Part shown: piece by piece, positions 1 to 11,500 of the stretch
How positions within the stretch are numbered: position 1 is the stretch's first letter
How the letters are laid out: every line of letters starts with the position of its first letter
Assembly: GCF_015706575.1 (NCBI RefSeq)
Contig: NW_024037072.1
Location: 21,453,162-21,517,161 of the forward strand
From: Patiria miniata
Lineage: Eukaryota; Echinodermata; Asteroidea; Valvatida; Asterinidae
Reading direction: 5' to 3'
Length of the DNA: 64,000 nucleotides
Notes under the pieces: generated by a model
The model's database searches: none
What the model was told of the DNA's origin: nothing
What the model saw: only the letters and a program-made list of their open reading frames with translations
Made by a program: the position numbers and the translations under genes

Positions 1-210
1 TCAATCTGCCAAAATTTAGGTGTTTGAATATTGATTCATGCTCCATTCGTCTCCAAAGGTATTTCTGCGTTGTTCCCAAAAAAATGTCTGAAGTTTTTCA
101 AATCCATTTAGCCGTCGACACAATAATTATTGGATAGAGCCCGGTATTTCCGGGTATCATAAAATTCCCAAATCTGAAGGGATTTTCTATTGTAGTAAGA
201 ATATACTCAC

Positions 211-1176
211 CTCTGTTAACCAATATACTGAAACCTCGCTGGGTGGTCAGGCTCTTGATGATGTCGTCTGACTCTTGAACCTTCTTCTGCAGGGTCTTCC
301 AACAGCTCGTCCTCGGCATGAAGCTTGCCCTTACGCACTGTGGAGGAGGTGGAGGAGGAAGGGGATGGCGTCACTTCAGCATTCTCTTCACCATTATGGT
401 GCTCTGCACATACCTGCTCTGCAGCGTCCAGGTCTCCAGCACTGGCTTCAATGGCGGCCTTCACACTCGACACTGGCTCAGCGTGATGAAGCGTGATGTT
501 CTGCAGGAACTTCAACCTGTTCTTTACTCACTGCTCTCGCTCTGTGAGTTCAGGCGCACCGTCTCCGCTCTTCTTCTTGTCCAGCCTGGTGTGGCAGTCA
601 CGGAGTGATTTCAACAACCATGGATATGGGCTGATTGAGGTCTTGTGCAGCACCTTCGCCTGTTTCGCCCAGAGTCGGCTTTTGTTGTCAGACCTCCGAT
701 ACTCCTGCATGCGGTTGTTTCAGATAAGAGGGTTGCCCTCCAGAAACTCGCACATCAGCTCCTCCTCTGCTGGCGACAGCTGATTCTGCGACTTGGCCTT
801 CTTGCTCTTCTTGGGCTTGTCACCTTGCAAGGTGCAGGCATGGGACGCGACGGAAGCTTCAGAGTCAAGGGAGGCGTGGGACATCACAGAGACCTCGGAG
901 TAGGCAGAGTGGAAAGAGCCATCATATATATGGGACCGAGCTGGAGAAGACGAGCACGAGACCACATCTTCTTCCAACATGTCCGAAGCTACAGGGGGGG
1001 GGGGGGTGATGGCGCTTGGGGGATTGGCTCTTCTACCTCCTCCTCGGCTTCTGGTAGATGGCTTTGAAGGAGCAGCAGTAGACTCTTCAGGTGTAGTTTT
1101 CTCCGGGGTACTCTTCTTGCCTCTAACACGTCCAGGTTTCTCAGCTCTGACTTTTTAGAGGGCTTGGGGGAGGCAT
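211..1176 (-). pseudogene. MADF-domain protein gene, decayed, probably transposon-associated
   Basis: One reading frame runs along the minus strand from about 1148: a Lys/Arg/Ser-rich start (KPGRVRGKKSTPEKTTPEES), an acidic/Ser segment, then a MADF DNA-binding domain (LSPAEEELMCEFLEGNPLI, NNRMQEYRRSDNKSRLWAKQ, KKSGDGAPELTERE, VKNRLKFLQNI) and a coiled C-terminal region (KKVQESDDIIKSLTTQRG). Two in-frame TGA codons, at 720-722 and 528-530, sit where the family has Trp. One extra base near 300 shifts the frame before the coiled segment. An ATG at 1176 is out of frame, so the true start is further upstream, is broken, or lies beyond an acceptor near 1149. The last segment ends at 211 in AACAGAG/GTGAGT, a good donor. 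MADF proteins of this build often accompany PIF/Harbinger transposases (family knowledge); no transposase is visible here. Confidence 0.7.
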
Positions 1177-1325
1177 GATGAAGTTGAAGAAGATGTTCAC
1201 GGTTTGGCGACTACTGCAAGAATGAAGTACTGTGGGAGCGCGTCGGCTATTTATACAAAAAAAAATCATGTGGTCTTTGCAGTATGCTGGCGGGCGTTCT
1301 AGTGCGCTATTCATAGGCTGGGCAG

Positions 1326-1640
1326 TCACTCATCATGCAGTCGTTCATCATGGAGAGTGAGGAGTTTGTTTCTCCAGACACAATATAGCTGGCCCATGGT
1401 TGAAGAAGCTAAACCAATTCGACGATGGATATTATGTGAGGAGTATCCATAGGAGTGAATGTCGCATCCAAGATATGTCAATTTCTCCACTGCATCAACT
1501 GCCTGCCCTGCCACAGTTATGGGAGTGGGGGCGGTCCTGATGAACCATTGTTTTGGATCAATGATCCAGTCGATGGTGCAACAGAAGAGTGTAGGAGCAA
1601 CGATGGCATGGATACATCCCTGACGAACATGATCTGTCAA
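1326..1640 (-). pseudogene. Non-LTR retrotransposon reverse-transcriptase fragment
   Basis: The minus-strand frame reads VRQGCIHAIVAPTLFCCTID, then PITVAGQAVDAVEKLTYLGC and HRRIGLASSTMGQL. These are the RT block before the catalytic box (xQGC..PTLF..IDW) joined directly to the block after it (FTYLG..IxRRIGLA). The Y/FADD catalytic segment between them is missing, so the copy is dead. The match is to the RT type seen in invertebrate CR1/L2/RTE-like elements; the clade is not resolved. Confidence 0.8.
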
Positions 1641-3019
1641 CTTGACTAATCACTTGGCGTGGGTGGTTCAACGCCCCATACCTGGATTCGGAGACTGATG
1701 ATGATGATGACGATGATAGCTTGTCTTGACATACCCGAGATCTGCCTATCTTTGCTGGAGGATCTTTGCGGGCTGCTGATCGTGCAGTTTGTTGTTCTTG
1801 GAGGACAATCCTGCCTATGTGTCCCTCCATTTGCACGACATACTTGATGTGAAGGTTGATGGATTCTTCCCGCAAGCCGCTTTCATATCTGAAAGAGAGA
1901 CTCCAGGCAGATAGTAGATGGGCCCAAGAAATTGACACACTGCGTGTTCCATGGGCTCGTGATTTTGGTCGTCGATTGGCAGAAGGACTTTCTATAGCCT
2001 CCGAAATCCATCAAGTGATTGTGGTCACAGATAGAGGCCTGACAGTGGGGCTGGATCATCGGTTGTAATGATGAACAGCTGTGAGATATGTTGCCTCTCA
2101 AAGACCGAGTGTGAGCATTTTAGTATTGCGCGGCTCGATTGCACGGGGCACCATCACTTGAGAAGGATGTCAAACTTGGCAAAAATCAGGGGGTGATGAA
2201 CAATCTACTGAGTGGTTCTGTGAGAGAATGGTCTATGGAATTTAACGAACACTGCCAGGTTCCCAACGGATATGTCCTGGTTCCACTGACAGACCATGGA
2301 GCTCGATTAGTGAGCAGCCAATAAAAATGCAGGTTTTATTGTAAGCTGACGGAGCGAAACCCTGATGTAGGACACCAGTGGCTGAACTGTAGCCATAGAG
2401 ATCTGAAGGCGGAAAATATTCGGTTTCCCCAATCGAAGTTATAGATTCAGAACAGGGATCGTCAGCTCTCTGTTCACACCATTTGGGGAAGTGGAGAAGT
2501 CTATTAAGTTCTCCCTGTGGATCCTTGTCTGCTCTTGGCTGCCATAGTTGTATCTGAAGTATCCTTACAGGATTGAGAAAAAAAGCTACTCTGACCCATG
2601 ACGCAGGTGGCGGTCCAAGGAAATTCTGCTGCCCAGTGTTTTGGTCTTTGAATAAAAAAAAAACCTGCTCGTGAAGTTGGGAATTGTTACGTCTGAGTAA
2701 CTCCTTGGCTTCTGAAGACAAGGTGGGGGTCGAAACATGTTTTTCAGAGTCTATTTTATTTGTATTAAACAAGTCTGATAATAAATGACTAACCTACGGC
2801 AGTGTCTGTTTAGCTTAAAATCGTGGGCGCTTTTTTCATCAAGGTTTGTGCAATTGCACGCTTATATGCAAATGTTGGTAAATAAAACAAAGGTGAGTCG
2901 TTTTTTGTAATGGAATGTTTTATTTTATCCAAGAGGGCTCTAGATAGAGGTATCACCTTTGATGATTGGCAGCTGTACCCTTCCTGGTAGGGTGGACTGG
3001 CATCACTGGTCCTCATCCA
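1641..3019. other. Intergenic DNA with one unrecognised long reading frame
   Basis: Nothing here could be assigned. A 176-codon minus-strand frame at 2242-2772 is the longest uninterrupted frame in the window but shows no motif I recognise and lacks splice or promoter context. The stretch near 2700-2770 (GTCGAAACATG on the plus strand) resembles the 3' part of some retroelements only loosely. Confidence 0.3.
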
Positions 3020-4375
3020 TCCTCTAAACCTCTCAAGTGATGGTTCCAAGAGCCACACGCCCGGTAAACCGCTTTAGCTGGCGGGCTAAATCAAGTGAGA
3101 GGTTGGTGTTAAAACGGCACCACCGGGCGAAAGACTTCCTCGATGAAATCACCAGCCAGGGCAGAAGCGGTCCATAGAAAACTTAACATCTACGTGTTCG
3201 TGACCATGGCGACCACCTAGTTGGAAGAAGTCGGCTGTGATCAAGCCTGGAGAGGGATGGGCACCGCCAGGATAACTCTGCCCAAGACCCACTGCATGAC
3301 AATGAGCCACATGTTAACGACTACACCGAATCTGTCGTCCCCGGGGTAACAAGGCCTGGATCTTCCGTCGCACATTAGAGGTGACAAAAATGCTACTTGT
3401 GCAACCTCACCACAGAAGATCTGTGGGAGGGAGAACATTACAATTGCCACATGGAATGTGACAGCATTTTCTCAGGCGGGGACTCCGTGAAGTCCGATGA
3501 TGGAAGAATATTGGAGAACGCCTTACAGAAGAAGGTCATATACTGTACTACAGTGAAGAACTTGACAAACACACCAATGGCGTTGGATTCCTTGTCAACA
3601 AGAACATCAGGAACTCAGTTCTTGGGTGCCGCCCAGTATCGAGCTGACTTATTTTCATCCGCTTTCCAGCAGCACCATTCAACATCACAGTACACAGTCA
3701 CCTTCTTCGTCTTGGATCGTGCTGACTCGTGACTGTCTCTGCTTTGTGAGATCCTTCACAACTTGGAATGCTCGCCTACTGTTCTTGTTGAGGCTGTCTT
3801 CAATGTCCATACACACATCTTACATCTTTGTAAGTTACTGATCCTGTTTATAGCAGTGGTGAAGATTTTTTGCCAATTATTGCTTGGAAGGACTCCACGG
3901 TGGTAGAATCCTTCAATCTGTCCAATCTGGTGTCCATTGAGCTTCCTCAGCTGTACTATAAGGTTCATGATCACCAGGCCGTGGTCACCTACATCTGCAC
4001 CTGGGAATGTCCATGTTTTTGCTCTCTAGATCACCAATCGAAACCGGTTCTGCTCCAAGATGTTATCAATTTTGTTGTGGTGTATTCCATTTGGACATGG
4101 CAGGTCCAGCATCGTGATGCCTTATGGTCACCGAGGGTGTTTGCCAGCACCATGTCGTAACTTGCGAATTCCGACAGGCGTAATCCTCGCTTGTTCGTTT
4201 TAGCATCAGCTCTAACCTTGGCATTCCAGTTATCCTGGATGATAATTATGTCCTTTTTTTTGTCTGCCCTGTTGATGATGCCCTGGAGTTGAGTGTAGAA
4301 TTCCTCCCCTTGGTCATCGTCGTACTCTGTTGTTGGTGTATACATGTAGGCCTGTACCACTGTCTCACTGAAGAA
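3020..4375. mobile_element. LINE 5' region and endonuclease domain with an internal inversion, broken
   Basis: On the plus strand, a 5' leader is followed from about 3433 by the start of an APE-type endonuclease (NITIATWNV, then GVGFLVNKNIRNSVLGCRPV) up to about 3712, with stops and frameshifts. The rest of the same domain is on the minus strand, read from 4360 downward: VQAYMYTPTTEYDDDQGEEF, IIIIQDNWNAKV, GLRLSEFASYDMVLANTLGD, HKASRCWT, then the endonuclease-RT linker at about 3740-3990. The two halves are consecutive in the protein, so the segment of about 3715-4375 has been flipped. It probably belongs to the same LINE class as the RT fragment at 1326-1640. Confidence 0.8.
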
Positions 4376-4434
4376 AAGGACATCATTGATCGATGGCCGG
4401 AGTACTGTTCATGAGACCTATAGTACCAGCCAGA

Positions 4435-4592
4435 CTTGTATGACTCGTGACTCGGACTCGAGTCCGACTCGAGACACATTTTTTATGATTCGGACTCAGA
4501 CTTGAGACACTTTGACTTACGACTCGGACTCGGACTGGGGCTATACGGACTCGGCTTGGACTCGAACTGACTTGTGACTCGACGGAAATTAC
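4435..4592. repeat. Degenerate GACTCG/ACTCGG short-word repeat
   Basis: The words ACTCGTGACTCGG, GACTCGAGTC and ACTCGGACTCGG recur with variation over about 160 bp. No coding pattern. The 12-mer TGACTCGTGACT also occurs at about 3723, at the other edge of the inverted LINE segment. Confidence 0.6.
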
Positions 4593-4635
4593 CGCACTGC
4601 ACACGCGCACATACGTATCATTAACCAAAGTATGT

Positions 4636-4692
4636 TTTCTGATAACAATTTTGGTAGGTTACTTTGGGATAAATGTAAATGATGTGCCTTCA
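4636..4692 (+). repeat. Fragment of MITE family 3
   Basis: The stretch matches the end of the copies at 27484-27881 and 17435-17813 (GGTTACTTTGGGATAAATG then CAAATGAT-like bases before a CCTT end). Only the terminal 55 bp or so remain. Confidence 0.55.
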
Positions 4693-4904
4693 ATAAAGAA
4701 AGTGAAGCCAGGATTTTGGCCCCGCTGAACTAGCCACGTCTTGCATACTACTCATGCAAGGTCCAACTTGCACAGGAATTTGTGAAGTATGCAATGCATT
4801 TTTGAAATAACATTTATGAAATATGCGATGCATGCAGAGAGTTGTTATAAAATGTTATACCTGTGAAGACCAGATTGCGCTGATCTTGAGCTGCTGCAGA
4901 AACT

Positions 4905-5005
4905 GGTCTCATGGCCTGATGAACAGGGGTAATAATTGTGAAATGCTTTGAGGCCTTGGGTATAAAGCGCTATATAAGCACTATATATTATTATCATTAT
5001 TATTA
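4905..5005 (+). mobile_element. SINE 3' tail, truncated
   Basis: Contains CCTGATGAACAGGGGTAATA, then AAGCGCTATATAAGCACTAT and an ATT-rich end. The first part is found inverted in the SINE copy at 9140-9385 and partly in the one at 33930-34265. A GCGCTATATAA tail with an ATT run is typical of SINEs and partner LINEs in deuterostomes. Confidence 0.65.
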
Positions 5006-5050
5006 AATGACTCGATTTCAAAAATATCCTTGTATTATATGTAGGCCTAT

Positions 5051-8000
5051 TTTATTTTGACCATTAGAAATACAGATCCACAGTGGTACTCCACATGAAA
5101 AATACAGCTTAAATGTGTAACAATATTGTCATTATCTTACAGTATACGCTTACGTCACATTGTGGCAACTACAAAGTTCTTACATCTATTCATCATCTCC
5201 GGGCCAGGTCTTGTTTGTTTTTGTCAAATTGGCTTTACTTATTCATTCGACAAAGATTTGTTTTACCAAAAAGGTAGTAACTTGATCGCAGCTCACCATA
5301 TGCCAAAATCTACAACACAAAACCAAATATAGGCCCTAGTCTCACACTACAGTTGAGAGTAAACCAGAGATAAATGAGCAGGTTTATCTTAACTTGCTAT
5401 TTTTGTTTTCTTCTGAAGATTCTACATTCAACTACACTTCCTAATTAGTCTGGTGCCATTGCCAAATATATGGTGATCTAAGCCTAGATCTGCCTTGACC
5501 TTTGGAACCATACAAAGATGGCCACCAATGACCTTACCAGATAAATCAAATATCCTTTTAAAGGCGTGGTAAATCAAACAGAATGTCTTTTCTGAGAAAA
5601 GAAGGGAACAAAAACAATTACACCAGCAGCTTTCAAGATTACTTTACTGTACCTCAAAAAATTGCTCCTCGTAACTACGCAAAATAGAATGCAGTCAATT
5701 GCAATGACCACGTACTTATCTGCTAAAGATGCTGTTATAAATTAATGGCAACCATGGCTGAGTCTCCATGTGCCTTTGTAGGCAGATTCTCCACTATTTG
5801 TGTGAACAGTAAAGGACACTCTCTGGAACAAAATCAACTTACATTAACACTACTTGTAGCCTCCATGTTCTCTTCCCATTCAGTTTTTTCCACATCGAAT
5901 TTGAAACAACAAAAAAAGGGAGGATTCTATGTAGAATTTGATTTTGTTCAAGTTCACATTAACAGAAAATGTGAAATTTCATTTTCAAGTCACAAAATTT
6001 GAATAGAAAAAAGTAATTGAATGATGAACTTAGGTACTAAATCAAATCAAAAATTTAAAAAAGATCCAAAAATCAATTAAATTATTCTAAACTGCAAACC
6101 ATTCTTAACCCACAACAAAAAGTGTTAGGCCAGTGCCTTCCCAAATACCAGTGCACATTCAAATATCAACAACTTTCACAATGGCACCAGTGTCAATCAC
6201 AATGTAAAAAAAAGGTTGAAATCATTAAGAAATATCTTTAAATGTCCTTTGCAAGTTTTCTTCCTTGTAACCTAACCAACTGCATTTGTGTTGTTTCTAG
6301 CAGATCTGGCATAAGAGACTTTAATTACTAAAATTGCTGGGGATTTCCCGGCGACGCCTACACACTACTTAAGCTGCCTTCGTATCCAAAGTGCAACCTC
6401 TCTGCATCTCTCAACAGAAAAGTCAGTTGAAAGACCAATAATTTTTGCTGATAAATGTGCATTAAGATGCCTACAAATTCTACATCCCTTTTTAATAGCC
6501 AAGATTTGACATTGCAAAAAAATTAAATAATGGCCGTTTCACATGAATGTAGTATTTCTTTAAACTCATTAAACTTTAATGCTTTTTTTTTTTTTACTTT
6601 TGTTGAATTTTTCTATTTTTAGTTTACTGACAGGTTTCCCTGGTGATATTTCAACGATATGCCGCCTCTGTAAATTGTCGTTTGCTTTCAATCATAAGAC
6701 CTTAAATGCTATCACACTGAATTTGACGTTTGCTTGTACTAACCACCACCACCACTGAATGCATCTGCTCCAAATAAAATTGCTAAGACCAAGAGACGAA
6801 TGTAAAAAATTCATCCGCTCGTGGCTTAGAATTCGTTGTAGTAAACATGAGCGTAAACTTGCTAAACAGTTTTGAAGAAACTGGTAAAAAAAGGTACAAA
6901 ATGAAAGAAGTTTTTAAATAAATAACTTCCTTAAGGTGTTTTAACAACATGTGATGAAATCAAAGAAAACGCTGTCTATCCAGTAAACAAAAAAATAAAA
7001 TCCGTTAGTGATCCATCTTTAAACGCATTATTCATAACCAATTTTTGATTTTTTTTTGACTAATTGTCATTAAAAAGAAAAACTTCTGATTGCCTTGAGC
7101 TGCCAACATATGAGCAATTAATGTCTAAACATAAAAGTTTTTGGGTATTTCTTTGGACATTACTGCTTCATAGACACAGCATCACAAGATAAAGCTTCAG
7201 ACAGGTGAACTCTACCAGTTCAGTGAAAATCTGTCAACCTGTCTAAAAAAAAGAAGTCCAATGTGACACTTCAGGGGTGAGATTTGGGGGAAAATGAAAA
7301 ACCCACGAAATAATCGCATTTGGGGGCTGCCACAGGCCCAAAACAACATAGGGTCAATGATATGTTTGTATTTGCCTAAAACACACTCCTCAAAATACCC
7401 ATTTCTTTTTGTATGTAAACCATTCTATGTAAACCTTTAAAGATTGAGACCTTTATGGAAAATTCTCAAAATTACAGATTTCAAAGGGATTTTTTTTCTA
7501 AATCGTAAAAAATCCTTAGGAAACTGGTCACGTACATGATATCTCTTTTGTTCCAAACATCATTCTTGATAATCAAGCAGCTAGGTGAATTAGGTCTGAA
7601 GTCACATTATTCCATCCTAATTGTACATTTAATAAAGGGGAATACCCAGAATTGTGCAAAAATTGTTCAATACAAAGCAGATACCCGGGAAACGGGGTCA
7701 CTTCAAAATTCCCCCTACCGGCTTGAAGACAGGATTTCCTAACCAACCTAAGTCTGAAATGCTGATTAATTTCACAAGGGAAAGTTTCTTTCATTGTAAC
7801 CTGATCGGATAGCAAAGAACAAGTTCGGGTGCAAATTATAGTTAACCATAGTTTGACATAGTTTGAACGCAGGATGTGGTTGGATTACACTAGTTGACTA
7901 TTTGGAACCGGACCACAGGGCACGGTTCTATCTCTAGTTACCAATAGCCATGCGCATCACAAGGCAGGGGGAACCACAACTAATAAGGAGTTTCGATATG

Positions 8001-8431
8001 AAATTTTGACCATCATTTGACTGCAGGTTGTCGCACAATGCTTAAAGAGCGCAGGTATAGCTACGTCACAGAGCAACCACTAGTTGACTAATGGTCCTCC
8101 CTGAACTTGCTCATACATAAGGATGTATAGTCTAAACACGAGTCTATCCAACAGCCTATTTTACAGTCATTTACGTGAAAAAAAGAAGACATTTCAAAGG
8201 ATGATTAGGAGCCACAAAATGCTAAACTTGGGTTTTTTTTCCATAATTTTTATGAATACACATGTTAACTTGTAGACGTCCATTTATAGAAAGAAATCAC
8301 AAGACATGATACAGGTCTGAAGAATTGTTTACTTTATAGAAACAACCTGGAACATTGAAAAAGCTATCTGTGCTTAAACCACTTGGTGAGAAAAGTTCCG
8401 TGGAAGAAAAACTAAATCGATTGTGCTGAGT
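5051..8431 (-). other. EML 3' UTR / intergenic DNA, no gene seen
   Basis: The region is AT-rich, with no supportable coding region and no clear repeat copy. Possible polyadenylation signals for the EML transcript are an ATTAAA (minus) at 7628-7633 and an AATAAA (minus) at 5051-5056; nothing in the sequence decides between them. Small reading frames here show no family resemblance. Confidence 0.4.
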
Positions 8432-8557
8432 TTACACCACTTTCCACTGCATGCAGGACATGTCACGACCACCAGTCGAGAAGAGACGTGTGTCATCACT
8501 GGAGAATTCCACTGCTGTTACGTGGCTGCTGTGACCGCGGTTACTATTGTGACCAGC
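8432..8557 (-). CDS. EML: EML last coding exon, residues 663-703, with stop
   Basis: The exon encodes AGHNSNRGHSSHVTAVEFSS, DDTRLFSTGGRDMSCMQWK and the terminal VV before TAA. HSSHVT and STGGRDMS-MQW are the usual EML C-terminus, so the protein is complete at this end. The 3' UTR continues below 8432 for an unknown distance. Confidence 0.96.
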   Translation of the reverse strand, partial: AGHNSNRGHSSHVTAVEFSSDDTRLFSTGGRDMSCMQWKVV

Positions 8558-11500
8558 CTGTGAAACACACAAATTAAAAATTAACTACAACATGTACTTA
8601 AAGGGAATGTACATCATTGGCCTTTGCTGTAATTTTCAGAAATGAACTATTTGAGGGGTTAGTATGATAGATCAAATATTGTTACACTGACATGTTTGAA
8701 GTTTGGTGTTCGAAAATGCTGGAAAAACCAAGAAAAACAAAAATGTTCCAGGAGTCTGGTTCCTTGACTCCACTAAAGATAAAATCGATCAATTTATAGA
8801 TGCCGGAAAATTGTAAGGTTAGGGAACCAGTCCAGCTGGCCTGCACCCGTTCATGAACATGTAACCAATAGCAAACAAAATTTGGACTGAAAAAAGTGTA
8901 AACTTGGAGCAGTAGTTGAAAAATAGTTTGGTTTTTCCAACGGTGGTCGGCCGAACACCGTTGGAAATGTATACAAAAATACAATTTTCTTGAAAATGAC
9001 TTCACACCAGGTGCCATACTTTTACAGGATGCTTTAAGACTGTCATTTACCAACATCCTAGTACGGTATTTCGTAAAAACTTAATAGTTTTATTTTTCGA
9101 TGTTTGCAAATGTTGTCTATTCCCTTTAAACAATTACAAATAATTCGGTGCTTAATAGCACTTCATACAAATGTCCCGAAGCACTTCACAATTATTACCC
9201 CTGTTCATCAGGCTTTAAGATCAGTGTTAAGTAACTGTTTGGGATCAGTGCAAACTGTTCTCCTGGGTGGAGAGAGGCAACTCCAGTAAAGTGTCTTGCC
9301 CAGGAACACAAACACCATTATTCCCATTAAGGTTTCAACACCAGAGTGGGACACTCTAATCGTTAGTCCATAACACTCTATTTTAGTGGTGGGAGAAATC
9401 TGAGATTTCAAAATCCTCTTAATTTTTTTCAAACGGGATAACGGTTATCTGATTTCCCCGGAAGTTCCCATCCGTTTGATTCCTTGGCTGTACCTTGGGC
9501 TGGGTGACCGGGTAGCTGAAGAGGTTAATCTTGCCAAAGTCATCACCCGTAGCTAGGATTGCACCGGAATGAGAGCGACAGGCAGAATTGATGTCAGTCC
9601 CATCACTGCCCTCCTGCCAAATACCTGCCAAAAAAAATTAATTAATTAATTAATAAATAGCGTCTTTTTAAAATCAATCTGGGCTTAAAATAAAACTTAA
9701 AGGGAAAATACAACATTTGCAAACATCAAAAAATAAAACTACCAAATCATTTTGAAATACCTTGCTGGACTGTAAGTGAATGACAGTGTAAAGCATCCTG
9801 TAAAATCATGGCACCTGGTGTGCTGTCATTTTCAAGAAAAGTGGTATCTTTGTATGAATTTCCAACGCTGGTCGGCCGACCAGCATTGAAAAAAACTGGC
9901 TTTTTTTCAAATACTGGCCCCAATTGACCATCGCACTTGTTTGCAATCGATTACACACCTATGAACGGGTACAAGCCAGCTAGACTGGTTCCCTGACCTT
10001 ACAATTCCCCAATGTATGTAAACTGCTCTGTTTCTTCTTAAATGGAGTCAGGGAACCAGACTACAGGAAAATGATTGCTTTTCTTGGTTTTTATAGCATT
10101 TTCGAACCCAAAACCTCAAAAAAGTCAGTGTAACTATATTTGCTATATATTTCCAACCCCCCAATTCCATCCATTTCTGAAAATTTCAGCAAAAGCAAAT
10201 GATGTATATTCCCTTTAACTAAATGGCGTGATTTAGAAGCAGTGTTGAAGTTCAATTCCAGTCTTAATGCTAAAAATTTCTAACATTCCATACTGGTGCT
10301 TAGCAAACACCCCTCCCCAAATCCACATGGTGAAATGGGCTAGATTTGGACCAAAGTCATCTGAGATGGAAGGCCATTTTATTTCAAGATATTTCCCATT
10401 TTTGCAGCATTGCTGCTCTTGCTAGCATCTTGAATTTGGGCGCGATTCCTGGACACATGGCGTATACAGGTTTATGGCTTCTCACTAGCACCCCTTGAAC
10501 ACTGACAAAATTTAGGAACCGCCGACATGGGGCTTGATACCTCAGTTGGTAGAGCACCGGAACGGCAATCCGGAGGTCGCGGGTTCACACCCTGCTCCAG
10601 TCAATATGTTTGTTCAACTTTGAACACAATTAATATAAAGCACCTTGTCAGTTTCCTTTGTGATTTCTTTGAAAAAAACAAGATAAATAAAAAGAGATAG
10701 CACTGTTGGCAACTTTGTATTTCTGCCGCTGATTGCTTTTTATTCTCTTACCACAGACAGGGAAACCAAAGACACAGGTGAAGGTAGCCCACTCGGTGTC
10801 CCGCATGCTGGTAGCTGAGGGGATCTGACGGCAGTTCTCAGCCTTCCAGTACAGGATCTCATAATCGCCCGAGTTGGAGACCAGGTAGTTGGAGTCGGCT
10901 GACCAGTCTATGTGGGTTACAAAGCTGGAGTGACCCTGAGGGTGGGAAGCAAAGCGTTAAACGGTAACGGACAACGTGCACGGACAGTAGATGACGCTTT
11001 TCTAACCATTTTTTAAAGGCTCCAGTGGGAGACACACGGCATGCGCGTACTGATCTGCATTTGTACAGCACAAACGACATATGGCTTATGTGCTTGCGAG
11101 TGCTCACACACCAATGGTGTCCTTGCTTGAGCCTCATGAGGTGACATATGTGCATTGGAATGTCCATCCAGTGGTCTCCCCCATCTCTCCCTTTTTCAAC
11201 GGTTTAGGGAGTACATACCTGGCAACATTTGATGTCAATGTGCATCTGGCTGCACTCTTTAATTTAATTAATAAAAAGGTTTGTCCAATAACCTGTTCAA
11301 TCCCAGTATACAAACAACTCGGTTTGGCCTGCAAGTCTCAGTTTGGGTCATGATTGTTACTGGTTGTCTCAGTCAGTGATTCAGTCAGTCTGAGGACAAT
11401 TGGCTGATTCCAATAATCTAGCAAAAAAGGTCTACCCAAAACGCTATCTGCAGACTACCATCTTCAGGGACCAATTGCATGACTCAAAATGTTATGTCCT

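Noticed and set aside
524..533. GTGAGTAAAG in the MADF gene as a true splice donor instead of a stop
   Set aside because: MADF-like coding (VKNRLKFLQNI) continues directly after it in the same frame, so a nonsense change is the simpler reading, though splicing is not excluded.
994..1006. Homopolymer run of 13 C (minus strand) as a frameshift in the MADF gene
   Set aside because: Counted as 13, it keeps the frame from the basic segment into MLEEDVV.
10529..10597. A functional tRNA-Ala gene
   Set aside because: The same tRNA-like unit recurs at 59724 with a shared upstream leader, the B-box is imperfect, position 33 is C rather than T, and acceptor-stem pairing is poor; a SINE-like repeat explains both.
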